64,000 nt of DNA from Synaphobranchus kaupii (lineage: Eukaryota; Chordata; Actinopteri; Anguilliformes; Synaphobranchidae). Position 1 is the first letter of the stretch. Each line of letters opens with the position of its first letter. Made by a program: the position numbers and the translations under genes. Below the pieces are notes generated by a model. The model did not search any database and was not told the origin of the DNA. It saw nothing but the letters and a program-made list of their open reading frames with translations. Shown here piece after piece: positions 50,486 through 61,239 of this stretch. Location: NCBI GenBank assembly GCA_029718625.1, contig CM056389.1, forward strand, positions 18,146,125 through 18,210,124, written 5' to 3'.

Positions 50486-52690
50486 TGTTACCCTATATAT
50501 TCCCATATATTATTATCTATTTTTTAGACTACGGCCTTTGAGAGAGACACAGTATAATTTGATATCTTCATAGTCCACACAATATTACATTGTTATTAAG
50601 TGGCCTACTCTGGTCGACCTGACCATTGGTATTCTGTCAGTTTCTCTCTCCCCCTCCTCTCCACAGGCACCAAAGGGGATATCCTTAGGCAATTAACAGC
50701 CACGCTGAGGCGCTCATCTATGCATGCAAACCTATACTGTCATGATGTCCTCTCCTGGAGAAGAGAGTCACCAGAACACAAAGCTATTTACAGGGTCAGG
50801 GCCCAGTGTGGCCACAGAACACCATAAGGACCATGTTTTCCTTTTTGACTTAGTTTGAATGCCAATCTGACATTCAACTGAAATTATCTTTGTCAGGACA
50901 ACTCATATTCAAATGATGTACCTTAATGAATATATACATTTATTTTATATAAATATCATAATTTTATATATATAAAATTATTTTTGTTTGCCCTGAATGG
51001 ATCTGTTCTAGGTACTTCTACCTACTAAAGAAGAAGCAAAACACATCTCCACTAATAAACAGGAGATATACCAAAAGCCCCAGTACACAGAAGCAGATCC
51101 AAACAACAGGTGGAATCAGGGGTGGTGGAGGGTGTGCAGAATATACAAGAGCAGCAGCAGCAGCACAGGAGAGCTCTGACTCTCACTTTTAAAAAGGGGC
51201 GCTCCATCAGTGATGTGTGCATATGATTGGTTGAGTATGAGAACATGTGTTTGCAGAGGACAATCACTGGTCGGCTGCAGTAAGAGTTTCCTGACAGAAC
51301 TTGCTTTGTGCACTTCATGCACTAAGCTCATTAATGTCTATGTAGATAATGGTTGTTTAGGCCTGCCGGTTCGGAATTAAATTTTTTGGAGGCAGCTCCA
51401 GTATCAAGCGGAGGTTAGCGTGGAATGGAAACAAAATGTATCAAAAATACATTTAAATTAAATGCATTCAAAATATTGCAATACTTCACAATATATGGGC
51501 AAATATACAAATTATTACAGGCTTTGGATGTTCCAATATATTACACTACTGTGAATTTTTTATATAGTCAGATTTTCAACAAAAAAAAAATCTACATATA
51601 TACAAGATACTTGCAGTATATTGCATATCTGTCAGGGGATGGGCCTGTAGAAGACTTCAGAGCTCTGAGAAATGGGCTGTTTCCGAATCAGAGCCGCATC
51701 TACTGCGCCCTGTCTCCTGCGTACAGTGCACTGGCGGACGTGTGCTGTTTAACGTGCACTGTTTAGCAGTCCGCGAAAAATATCCGCCATACTATTTTCC
51801 AACCGTACTGTGGAAGTGTTGTAAGACTTCCTACCCTTGCGCTGCCATGTCACGTGTTGTTTTTGTTGTATTTGTCCATTTTTTAAAACGAAGCTTCACG
51901 TCTATGCAACCAAACTGTTTGTGTACCTCTTGAAAAATGTGCTCCCGAATATACTCAGAGAAACCCTGGAAGTAAGTATATCATACAGTGGTTTAAAATA
52001 TACTATATTTAGAAAAAATGTTCACCTACTTAACAACTTTTTTGTCCTGTCTACTCAACAAGCCTACCTAATAGTATGGAAAGGTCCTTATTTGGACACA
52101 GCCATGGACTTTCCCCTGTGGGACAGAAGAATTTGGTAGCAGCTGTGGTTCCTGTCGGCACATTTTCTGCTTGGTTGCCTGTTTGGCACTCCCCACCAGT
52201 GCTGGCCATGACGCCAGTTCCTTTTGACAACAGCCTGGACCCTTAGGGCAGCAACAAAAGAGACTGAATGTGCTCCAAAATGAGCAGGTGACCAGTTAGA
52301 GTCTAGTGTGTTCAACAAATTTCAAATGTATACTTTTTAAAAATTATTATTTGGCCTTATATATTCTCTTGATTTATGAGGATGCACTTGATGGCATCTG
52401 TGGACTCCGATGTCTTCAGAGACATTACCAGAAATGAAATCTTGCAATTATAATATTTTTATCCCCCACAGTTTGCAGATTGTTGATTAAAATCGTATAC
52501 TGGGACACCTGTGGTTTCTTAAAAATATTTTCCAGGACAACTAATTTTAAATTTTCAATCAAAAAAATCCAGGTTTTCCAGAACATGTTGGAATCCTGAT
52601 AATGTTCAAGGGTCACAGGAATGTTGAACCTACCTTTCTGAGAATGTGCTGGGAAATGGAGATTGAGAGCAGGAATGCACCTCAAAGATT
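50486..52690. other. intergenic or intronic stretch with one weak exon candidate
   Basis: Apart from the candidate exon at 50667-50827 I see no coding support. It includes a very AT-rich piece with TATATATA runs (50930-50985) and five CAG triplets near 51150. The segment GTGACCAGTTAGA with TCTAGTGTGTTCAA (52286-52315) has a looser relative at 60499-60552, suggesting an unnamed dispersed repeat. Confidence 0.5.
50667..50827 (+). other. possible 3'-terminal coding exon, unrecognised
   Basis: A strong acceptor-like pyrimidine tract (TCTCTCTCCCCCTCCTCTCCACAG, broken here by no purine until ACAG) precedes an open frame that runs to TAA at 50825-50827. The frame would enter with a split codon and encode about 53 residues, rich in Arg and His, including LRRSSMHANLYCHD and SWRRESPEHK. 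I recognise no family. No donor or partner exon was found, so a chance frame is at least as likely. Confidence 0.18.
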
Positions 52691-53235
52691 TTAAAGGGTC
52701 AGCTCACCCAAAAATGAAATTAAGATATGTTTCTATATACCTGGAGTGCTATCTAAGTGCCAAAAATGTAAAAAAAAAAATTTTAAAAAGTCAACAGCAA
52801 CGTCTCATTCCATATATGACACGGTTACTCACAAACATCCACAGACCATCGGTTTTTTGAAAACTACGTTCTACCGAAGTATGCCAACTGTATACTATAT
52901 ATCCGTGCAAAGTCTCCACCAAAGCACCCCAGTATTCTACAGTGAACATAAGCCCCAGAAATGCTGGGGTGCTTTCGTTGGTCTGTGGATGTTCGTGAGT
53001 AACAGTGTCATTATATTTGGAAAGTGATTGATTTTTTTTTAATGTACATTTTTGGTGGTTTGAGCACCACAAATTTTGGACCCGTTGAGGTCCATTCTAT
53101 CAGGGTGATATCACGGTGAGCTGCAGCGGAAATATACAAAACTAGTGAAATCTCAGCGAAACTACCTGGATGGATAGATAACACTCCCGGTATATATAAA
53201 CATATATTTCATGTTTGGGTGAACCGCCCCTTTAA
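52691..53235. mobile_element. TTAA-flanked MITE with long terminal inverted repeats
   Basis: The left end is TTAAAGGGTCAGCTCACCCA and the minus-strand right end is TTAAAGGGGCGGTTCACCCA, both followed by an AAAxATGAAAT match. A second inner pair of complementary segments (about 52815-52850 and 52975-53012, containing ACTCACAAACATCCACAGACC) makes a long foldback. This matches the general type of abundant fish MITEs with TTCACCCAAAAATGAAA ends; the TTAA at both ends fits a TTAA-targeting transposase. Overlapping frames on both strands across the foldback are mirror artefacts, not genes. Confidence 0.75.
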
Positions 53236-53529
53236 CAATGGTGATTAAATGGGAAATATGTTTATTCAGTGCTGAACTGTATAAATACAAACTCAGTTAA
53301 GCGCATGTTTTTTTTTTTATCATGAATGTAGTTTGGTAAGTTAAGCCATCATCAGAATTAATTAGCCACATGAATGGTTTGTGAAAGGGAAAAAAAAAAC
53401 ACACATTTAAGGACTAATTCGGACTGAATTGAGGTCAAACTTCTCCCTAAAGTAATTTGCTCAGAGATAACTGGCCGTGCCCTCACCTGGGAATCAAACC
53501 TGAAATCTGTGCCGTTAACCAACCATTGC

Positions 53530-53748
53530 AAGAAGGTCCCGGGTTCGAATCCTGGCCAGGGCCTTTCTGTGTGGAGTTTGCTTGTTCTCCCCATGTCCGC
53601 GTGGGCTTCCTCTGGGTAGTCCGGTCTCCTGCCACAATCCAAAGACATGCAGGTTAGGCTACTTGAGGGGAGTGTTAACAGGGCGTTGCTGTAAAAAAGT
53701 AAACCTACCCTGTATAAATAAAGGTTAACAAATAAATAAATAATAACA
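53530..53748 (+). mobile_element. SINE-like fragment with tRNA B box
   Basis: GGTTCGAATCC (53542-53552) is a textbook tRNA B box. It is followed by a GTGTGGAGTTTGCTTGTTC segment and a CAAAGACATGCAGGTTAGG segment familiar from abundant fish interspersed repeats, and it ends in ATAAATAAAGGTTAACAAATAAATAAATAA, a LINE-type tail. The A-box half is not clear, and the middle looks shortened. I take it as a truncated tRNA-derived SINE rather than a tRNA gene. Confidence 0.6.
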
Positions 53749-53755
53749 CCACCTA

Positions 53756-54222
53756 GGGGTATACTACAAAGCAGAGTTACTGAGTTAAATATATAACTGC
53801 ACTGAGTAAAAATTGGAACAGCTACTTCAGTCCACGTTCCAGGTTTAGGAAAAAATCTTTATTTCCCAAGTTACCCCTATGAGGGCCCCTTGGGAAAAAA
53901 AAGTTTGCACTGGCCATTCAGTGTACTGCAGCCTTTAAGTAGGAAGAATTTGGTCCCTCCTTGTGTTGATGTTTTACCAGCGTTTGTTTAATCCGCCTGG
54001 GAATGTGGTGTTGAGTTTTCTAATCCAATGTCTTTCTGTCCTACGTCTGTCCTCCTGTGTCCAGTTAATGTTTGAATGGAGGCCCGATATTTCTACTGCT
54101 TCAAGTCCATGGTGTAGAAAATGAGCCACTATGTGTGTGTCCATGTACTTCAGTCCATGTTCCAGGTTTGGAAGGGTTCCGGGTTTTACTCAGTGCTATT
54201 ATCCAGCTAAATCAGTAATCCT
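53756..54222. mobile_element. foldback MITE, longer copy
   Basis: It begins GGGGTATACTACAAAGCAG and continues with GTTACTGAGTTAAATATATAACTGCACTGAGTAAAA; near its right end ACTCAGTGCTATTATCCAGC and TAAATCAGTAATCCTG give the complementary arm. About 300 bp of unrelated sequence lies between the arms. The end runs into the G tract at 54223, so the terminal bases are lost or replaced. Confidence 0.6.
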
Positions 54223-54245
54223 GGGGGGGGGGGGGGGGGGGGGGG
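54223..54245 (+). repeat. 23-base G homopolymer
   Basis: An uninterrupted G run joins two copies of the same MITE end to end, at the place where a GGGG terminus would lie. It probably grew from the GGGG end of the element by slippage. Length may be inaccurate in the assembly. Confidence 0.85.
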
Positions 54246-54399
54246 ATTTCACAAAGCAGGATTACTGAGTTAGCTGGATAACTGCATGGAGTCAAACCTG
54301 GTACAGCTCTTTTTACTTCAGGCAATGTTCCATATTTGGGATGTTTTACTCAGTGCAGTTATCCAGCTAACTCAGTAATCCTGCTTTGTGAAATACCCC
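54246..54399. mobile_element. foldback MITE, short copy
   Basis: The left arm ATTTCACAAAGCAGGATTAC then TGAGTTAGCTGGATAACTGCA is the reverse complement of the right arm TGCAGTTATCCAGCTAACTCA then GTAATCCTGCTTTGTGAAAT, ending in ACCCC at 54399. About 60 bp separates the arms. It is the better-preserved version of the element at 53756-54222. Confidence 0.7.
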
Positions 54400-55835
54400 A
54401 CTGTTCTGTAGTACACCTCCCCCGCCACCTCCCTGCAACTGAAAACTCCATATCATTATCAGCAATAACATGAGCAAGGCTACTAACTCTGGTCTGCCCG
54501 CTACGACTGCAGGCTTGCCAATCAGCTATGCTCTCCAGAAGTCCTCACATAACACTATTTATGAAACTTGCAGCCGTCACCATGCGATTGCAATCAGTAA
54601 ATGACATGTTCGCTCTCAAACTACTTGCTGTGAGATAAATTTTGACAAGCGGTCGGGTAGAAAAGGCACCCGGGGACCCAGAATGCCTAAAATGTGCCGT
54701 CATGTCACCTTGAAGCCTCTAGAAGACATGGGCGGATAAATGAATTTGTCATGCGGTAATCTTCAGTTGAAAGATTTCCAGAAACGGCATATAGCGAGGA
54801 AATAAAAAAAACGAGCCTTCACGGAAATCTTGACACTTCACCGTTTATTCCCCCCCCCATAATACGAAATTCATAAACACTATTTGTTGATGCTAATATT
54901 TTTTAACACCTCTGTCTGAAATGTATATGCACTTATATAAATGCATGTAAACGATCAACATTTCACTTCGCTTGCAACCACATTTGCATTTTGGCCAAGA
55001 ATGAGACGAGATGGATCATGGAGAAGCATCATGCATGATGCCTGACCTCATACCTGGCTGCCAGACTTCAAAAGCTTGAATGCTCACCTGTCGGCAGTCT
55101 GATCAGGTTTTTCACTCAGCCAAAATGAATCAGACATTAATATTCTGTCAATATCTCTTTTATTTTCAGCTGGCTGCCAATCTCAGTGCCATTACCACAG
55201 CAAAAGCCTGCACTCTCTCTCTCTCCATCTCTCTTATTTTCATCGCTCACTTCTTTGAATATCTCTCTCAATCCTTTCAATATCTCCCTCCTTTTTCTTT
55301 TCCTCTGGGTGCAGGCTCCCTGACCTTTGACCCCACTCCTCGCTGTCTGAATATATTTCCAGTCAGGATGGGGGGGTTAGGTTTTTGTGTACATGCTTGG
55401 ATTAGTGCTACTGCACACCTTTGGTCATGCCTCTGCAGTGGCAGAATAACCAAACACAGCAGACACCCTCTCGTACCGTTCCACAGTAAATTTCAGCTTC
55501 TCTTTAAAAAAAAAAAAAAAATCAATTGAATTATGCTGTGTGTGGGATGAATGCTGGTACGGTCGAGAATGGTGCAGCTTCACCTTCCTGAAGCATGCAA
55601 CATTTCTGAATCTGAGAAGCGATGGAAGAGCACTTGATGGTGTAACGTTCAACCATCCCTTTCTGAACAAATGTGTTAAGGACAAAATAAGGACTCCTAG
55701 ACTACAACCTGTATATAATATTAAAACACCATCAAGCAAATACATGCAATAATGCTGTTGTCTCTTCACATTGGCTAAATATGTATGATTGTTTAAAATC
55801 TCACAAGCGGTTCATAGGATTGTACAGGAAGCAAA
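54400..55835. other. non-coding stretch, no supported gene
   Basis: No exon is supported. A 149-codon open frame (55080-55529) is rich in Leu, Ser and Phe from a CTCTCT tract and ends in an A run, typical of chance. A 14-base A run lies at about 55507-55520. Confidence 0.55.
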
Positions 55836-56809
55836 TGTCGGGTACCGTTCAGAGACCCAAACGCAGACCAGGATGTAGCAAAAGAGAATGTTTATTTCCA
55901 GTCCAAAATCAAAAGCCAGGTAATCAGAGGTTGAGATGGATCCAAATCGACAGGCAATAAGAACAGCGAGACAGTCCAAAATCACAGGCGAAGATACAGG
56001 AGCGGCAGGCAAAGGTGATGTCACAAAAACAAGCAGGAGTCGAAAGCCAAAAATAACACAAGCAAACAAAACAGAATCGGCAGGCAGGAATCAGTCATAC
56101 GAAGGGCGTCTCGGGAATCTCAACAAATCTCTGGCTTTACTAAACACAGGCTCAGGAAATGTGATCAACATTCTGACAAGGAACAGACTGAAACGCAGGG
56201 TTTAAATACACAGGGAGTGACGAGATACAATGGGGATCAGGTGTGTGGAAACGGGGAAGGGAAAAGAGAAACGTAATGAAATAATGAGGGAAGCTGATAA
56301 TTCACTAACAAGGTAACACGTAATACGCGGACCGGATTCACACATAACACATAGACTTGAACATGAACTGGTTAGTAAAAGACAAGTGCATACAATAAGA
56401 GAAGAGAAAGCGGAAGCAAGAGTCAGCTGTAGTAAAAGAGAAAATCAAAGAAAGATGACCAGCGATAGAACAGGTAGAGAGAGAGACAGCTGCAGATAGA
56501 AACTAAGATTACGTTAGTGAGTTAATTAGTACAAAACCTAAATCTAAGCTGTTAGTAGTAAGTTAATTAGTATTATATACAATGAGATAATTAGTTAAGA
56601 AGGAAGTGCATGACAGGAAATGCAGAGAAAAACCGCAATCACAAAAGGCTCCCGAAAAGTGTGACGAAGACAGGGGAGTGACGGCAATGAAAACATGGAA
56701 CAGTGAAACCATAAATGAAACTGAATGCATGATGAGAAAAATAATAAATATAGAACATAGTCAGAAGCATAAATACACAGATAAATAAACAAAATACAGA
56801 ATCCTGACA
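55836..56809 (-). mobile_element. solo LTR candidate (minus strand)
   Basis: On the minus strand it begins TGTCAGGATTCTG and ends GGTACCCGACA. The flanking pentamers GCAAA (55831-55835) and ACAAA (56810-56814) agree at four of five positions, an aged target duplication. On the minus strand there is a TATTTAAA box (near 56201-56208) and AATAAA (about 55889-55894) some 55 bp before the end, the usual LTR order. The composition and the CTGCGTTTGGGTCTCTGAAC segment resemble fish Gypsy LTRs as I know them. It is unrelated to the LTR in the satellite. No internal genes follow. Confidence 0.7.
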
Positions 56810-57099
56810 ACAAAAGCAGTAACGGAAACAAAAAACCCAGTTTGGAGCCCAGACTTCAACGCCACATAGCTTGCTTGTATTTAGCTCTCGCCACTCTATT
56901 TAATAGGGAGGACTATCGTTCACGAAACTTCCACTTTACCTCCCTATTTGACGTGCTATTTATTTTCATGGAGGCTGATGCCAGACGGTACTCCTATGCC
57001 TTTCTCTGGATCTGTTACAAAAGGTACAGATATAATAATTCAAAATGTGGACAGGCACCAAGAAAAGTTATTCTTGTCATTTTTACCTCCACCAAGTAG

Positions 57100-57290
57100 G
57101 TTATGTAATGACATCTGTCCATCTGTTTCTCCATCCGCCCATGACAGACATATATGGAAATGTAATGGCCGGATTGCCATGAAATTTGCTGAACACATTC
57201 ATGTTCCCAAGAGGAAGACACTTGTTGATTTTGGTGACCCCGTGACCTTTCCTCTAGTGCCACCATTAGGCAAAATTTTCAATTCATAAT
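57100..57290 (+). repeat. dispersed repeat module, copy 1
   Basis: It contains CTCCACCAAGTAGGTTATG, then ATTGCCATGAAATTTGCTGA, CATTCATGTTCCCAAGAGGA and GTGACCTTTCCTCTAGTGCC. The same set of phrases recurs twice at 58360-58640. Such degenerate modules are frequent in fish DNA, often in short tandem runs; the family is not assigned. Confidence 0.65.
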
Positions 57291-57374
57291 TGACATATGT
57301 GACCCGACTCGAAAAATTAACAAAAATTACGATCTGAGTTAATACCACAATTGCATTCCTGAAGATCAAAGTTA

Positions 57375-57895
57375 TTCCTGAAGCTATTTATTTTTTATTT
57401 GTCCTTTATTTTACCAGGTAAATCTCATTGAGATCCAGGATCTCTTTTTCAAACATATAAATCAAAAGCAACAAGCACATTCAACATCCGCAATATCAGC
57501 GATCAAAACTTTAAAATCCTCTAACGGAATGAAGTGTTCTAATCTCAAGGTCTTCTGTAGTTCATTCCATATGTACGGGGCATAATATTTAAAACCAGTT
57601 TTGCCGAGCTCAGTTTTAACATGTGGTGTATCTAAAGCTAAGTAATCCTGTGACCTAGTACCATATGTGCTGTATTTAAAGGCAATCAAAGAGCAGAGAT
57701 AATAGGGAGGTTTCATAAGCAGAGCCTTATACGTAGATAAATAAAATGCAATGCATGTCCCTTCTCTTAGTTAAAGAAGGCCATCCCACTTTTTCATATA
57801 CAATACAATGGTGAGTGAGAAATGTATTTCCAGTGATAAAACGCAGTGTGCTATGATACACAGCATCAAATCTACCATTCACCTTAATTACAAAA
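57375..57895 (-). pseudogene. LINE 3' fragment: end of reverse transcriptase ORF plus tail
   Basis: On the minus strand the frame 57716-57462 encodes YYLCSLIAFKYSTYGTRSQD and further LDTPHVKTELGKTGFKYYAP and YIWNELQKTLRLE, the pattern of the C-terminal end of LINE reverse transcriptases. Upstream, in another frame, come YHSTLRFITGN, THHCIVYEKVGWPSLTKRRD, the matching preceding segment; a frameshift and a TAA near 57735 separate the two. The 3' tail reads AATGAGATTTACCTGGTAAA then ATAAAGGACAAATAAAAAAT, a typical fish L2- or Rex-like LINE end. It is 5'-truncated, lacks the catalytic core and endonuclease, and is inactive. It interrupts the dispersed repeat modules on either side. Confidence 0.8.
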
Positions 57896-58359
57896 TTCTA
57901 ATTGTTGAGTAAATATGTGAAATTGTGTTAAATATTGGGACTAGTGAGTCCTCCAGAATCTGCCACACAATAAATACATTTGAATTTAAACCTTTTGTAT
58001 ATATTTTTCATATTTTTATGATTTAAACACTATCATAATCAAACTTAAAACTTCAAACTTAAAATCATAGCAAGCACTGGGTTAATGACTGTGCAAATGG
58101 AACAATTTCATGTAATAGTTCTTGGTTTGAGGGTGTATTTTATGATGAGACAGGGCAGAATTCACAACAAAATCTTTAAAGCCAATTTTCTCTTTTCTCT
58201 CTCAGCAAAAAGACAATATTCAAACAGTCTGATCATATCCAGAAATATTTACTCAATCTCATCAAGTAATACCTCATTTTGTAGCTCTGATTCTGTACTT
58301 TAACGCAAAACTCAGTCAAATTGTGAAACATGCATCTGAAGAATGATTCCGGTCACATA
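57896..58359. other. AT-rich spacer between repeats
   Basis: No gene or clear repeat recognised. It may include older 5' parts of the LINE or the interrupted module. Confidence 0.4.
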
Positions 58360-58640
58360 TCTAAAAGAGCAATGGCTGAATTGCCATGGAATTTACTGTG
58401 CACATTCATGTTCCCAAGAGGAAGTAAATTATTGATTTTGGCGACCCCATGACCTTTCCTCTAGCGCCACTATCAGGCCAAACATATCTCAAAAAGCAAT
58501 GACAGGATTTACGTGAAATTTGCTGTGCACATCCATGCTCCCAAGGAAAATAACTTATTGATTTTGGTGACCCCATGACCCTTTCCTCTAGTGTTACCAT
58601 CAGGTCAGGATTTCAAATGACGTCATCTCCTGACCTGCTG
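58360..58640 (+). repeat. dispersed repeat module, copies 2 and 3 in tandem
   Basis: Two adjacent degenerate copies of the module at 57100: each has a GTGCACATxCATG(C/T)TCCCAAG phrase, TTATTGATTTTGGxGACCCC, and a CTTTCCTCTAG phrase, about 115-120 bp apart. Minus-strand open frames here are repeat shadows. Confidence 0.7.
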
Positions 58641-59044
58641 GTTGTACAGACACAAAGATTCTCTGTGCACATTCACGTGAGGGGAGATTGTTGTGCCTTA
58701 GCAGAGGTCTGCCCTCTACTGAGTGAATTATTTCTAGTTGCATCTGTTTTCAGTTCTAACTGCGGTGATGATACCGCGTGGGCATAGTGTGCAGTGGTAC
58801 GGTACCACACAGTATTGTGCAGTATAGGAAACAAAGAAAATGTGCCTACTCGGTTAACGGTTCAAGCTTCAAGATTTTGTCCAATGGGAATGGAAACCCC
58901 AACAAAAAAGGTTTATAAAAGTATGCCTTAAATGCACCTTTTTAAAAACGAAATCCCAGGTGGTGTACTTAAAGTGGGCTTACACTTTACTTTCCAGAAT
59001 TAAACTTAGATCACAGTTTGACATACTTTGTTTACCAACTAGGA
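58641..59044. other. no recognised feature
   Basis: I see no exon, RNA gene or named repeat in this stretch. Confidence 0.4.
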
Positions 59045-59262
59045 TTGCCTGTAGATGTTGGTGTAACTGTGCCATTATATTTGGGAAAGAGTCATTGCTG
59101 TTGAATTTTTCAAATGTAAATTTTTTTTACGCGTCAAACATTGGACCCGTTGAGGTCAGTTGTATGAGGGTGAAATCAAGGTGAGCTGCAGCAGATATCT
59201 ATAAAACTACTGAAATCTCAGCAAAACTATCCGTATTGATAGATAGCACTCAGTTATAAAAA
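59045..59262. mobile_element. partial second copy of the TTAA-flanked MITE
   Basis: It aligns with the right half of 52691-53235: shared phrases are CATTATATTTGG, TTGGACCCGTTGAGGTC, AAGGTGAGCTGCAGC and ACTGAAATCTCAGC, followed by a GATAGATAGCACTC / GATAGATAACACTC pair. The terminal TTCACCCA segment is missing. A stray TTGGGTGAACTGCCCCTTTT end occurs alone at 60741-60760. Confidence 0.75.
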
Positions 59263-59545
59263 GTACTTTAGATTTAATTAGATTTTACCCGTGGGGTACG
59301 TAGAAAATCACGACAAAGTAATGATTTGTAAAACTCCAACCGTGGAAATGGGCGTAGCGCCATGTCAGGTCTTTACTTGATGTACGCACATTACCTGCTG
59401 GTTATGCCGACGTATTGCAGGCTTTAAAGCCACACATGAACACTCACGGTGTACCGTGTACACGCATGTGCAGTGCACAGTTAAGTATTGTAATTCATGG
59501 GAAGAGGCCCGAAATAAAATTATCGGCATTATCAGCCTACAAAAT

Positions 59546-60158
59546 GGCTGTCTCAATTGCGAGGCTGCGACCTATAGTGGCCGCATCCTCCGAAGGACAG
59601 TCCTTTGTAGAGAGGAAGGCTGGGCTGGCTTTTGAACAGCAGCTGAAATGGGACAGTCTATGAAGAATTCACGTTTACGTCCCACAACCTCCTCGGACCT
59701 AAACAACCAGCACGTGAGAACTTAAGCCAGTGAGAGACTCACAAGAAAATAAAACCGCGAGTAAAATTAAAAAAAATACTGAAATATAAAAATGGAAAAT
59801 TTATTCGAGGTAATTACGTTTAAAATTTATTCGAGGTACGTTTTAGCCAACAGGTAACGACATGATTACCAATAGCTAAACTTAAAAAAAAGTTTACAGA
59901 AACTTACATTTAAACACCAGATCGCTGCTCTCGTCCGCCATTTTCCATATCTACTGTCTTTCGGGCAAAATGCGCAAAGAATTGTGGGATATCTAAGGCT
60001 GCGAAGGATACACCGATGTATCCTTCAAAATCGGCCAAAAGTAGGCTGCATTTCGAGGCCGCATTTCAAGGAGTCTTCGTAATGGGACAGTACTTCTGAC
60101 GTATGCAGTCCTGAAATGCACCCTTCGTAGGTCGCAACTTCGCAATTGAGACACAGCC
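59546..60158. mobile_element. MITE with GGCTGT... terminal inverted repeats
   Basis: The left end is GGCTGTCTCAATTGCGAGGC then TGCGACCTA; the minus-strand right end is GGCTGTGTCTCAATTGCGAA then GTTGCGACCTA. The inverted repeat is about 30 bp with a 2-base insertion. Internally, CCTTCGxAGG-type motifs recur near both sides. AAT flanks both ends and may be a 3-bp target duplication, but that could be chance. No transposase is encoded. Confidence 0.7.
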
Positions 60159-61239
60159 AATGAGTTTAATTCAAAACTTTAAAAGAAATTGATAGGCTTA
60201 TTATTGAATTGTCAGTCCACCTTACGTTATATACCATTATTGTATGATATGTTGGGCATGGTGAATGCAAGATTCATTATGATTCCCAAAGTGTTACTCA
60301 TTAAAGACAGGCTAATGTATCCTATAGTCTACTGTAAGCAAACAATTAACCATGGCTGTGCTAGCTTTACTGGAGGATGTGGCAAACCATGCATTTTGCA
60401 GGGAGAGAGTGTTCAGGGACTGGACTGACACTTCTGCCTCAGATGATGAGTGGCTCACGAGCCACTATCGGTTCCCCTGAGCTATTCTATTAAATGTATG
60501 TGACCAGTTAGACCCAGGGCGAAATTAGAGCTCATTCTAGTGTGTTCAATTTGAAGTTCATTTGCGATTTATAGACAGAAAGTATGTACGACAGACGTAC
60601 GTTATTTTAAACAAGTGCAGCCAATTGTATAAATGATGCCTACGTCCATTTAAAGATGACGTCCAAGTACTTGTTTATAAATGAAGCCCCAGTTATATAG
60701 AAAAGCTTAATTAGTCATTTATTTATTTATTTTATTTTTTTTGGGTGAACTGCCCCTTTTAAGTGTACTTTATAAACTTTTCTGTACTACATTTTCCTGA
60801 CGGAAACTTAATGTGCATGCGCCTTTTTCTATATCCAGTTTTCATGTGAAAGTTTCAGGACACCAATTTCAATGTACTGGGATAAGGGTTTCGGAAATGT
60901 CACATGCTTTCTGTTTGTAAGGAGCCCAGTTACTCTTATTGGTTAAAGTCATTGTAAATTTAACTGTCAACTAAAGAGAAAAGAAAATATCCAAGGAGAC
61001 TTTTTGAGATGTTTTTATTTATTTATTATTATTTCTGGCTCTTCTCAATCCCTCAGTTGAATGGGGATGAACAATCTGACATACCATAAAGTGAATGCGA
61101 TATACTTCCTGTCCAAAGCATCATTTTTATATTTGAAAATAATGGTGGGCTTTGTTTTCTCACTTCTCTGCAAATAATGTGCCATTGATTGGTCAGAATT
61201 TGCTACATTGAGCAAGTCAGGACATAGGATATCTGCATT
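60159..61239. other. non-coding stretch with one isolated MITE end
   Basis: An orphan terminal motif TTGGGTGAACTGCCCCTTTT (60741-60760) of the TTAA-flanked MITE type is preceded by a T-rich tract. Nothing else is recognised; the open frame at 60189-60428 has no family resemblance. Confidence 0.5.

Noticed and set aside
52746..53072. Mirror-image open frames on both strands
   Set aside because: They come from the complementary arms of the MITE foldback.
53542..53552. tRNA gene at the GGTTCGAATCC B box
   Set aside because: No acceptor stem, A box or anticodon arm can be fitted, and the sequence continues into a SINE-type body and LINE-type tail.
55080..55529. 149-codon open frame
   Set aside because: Its composition comes from CT-rich and T-rich tracts and it ends in an A run; no splice or family support.
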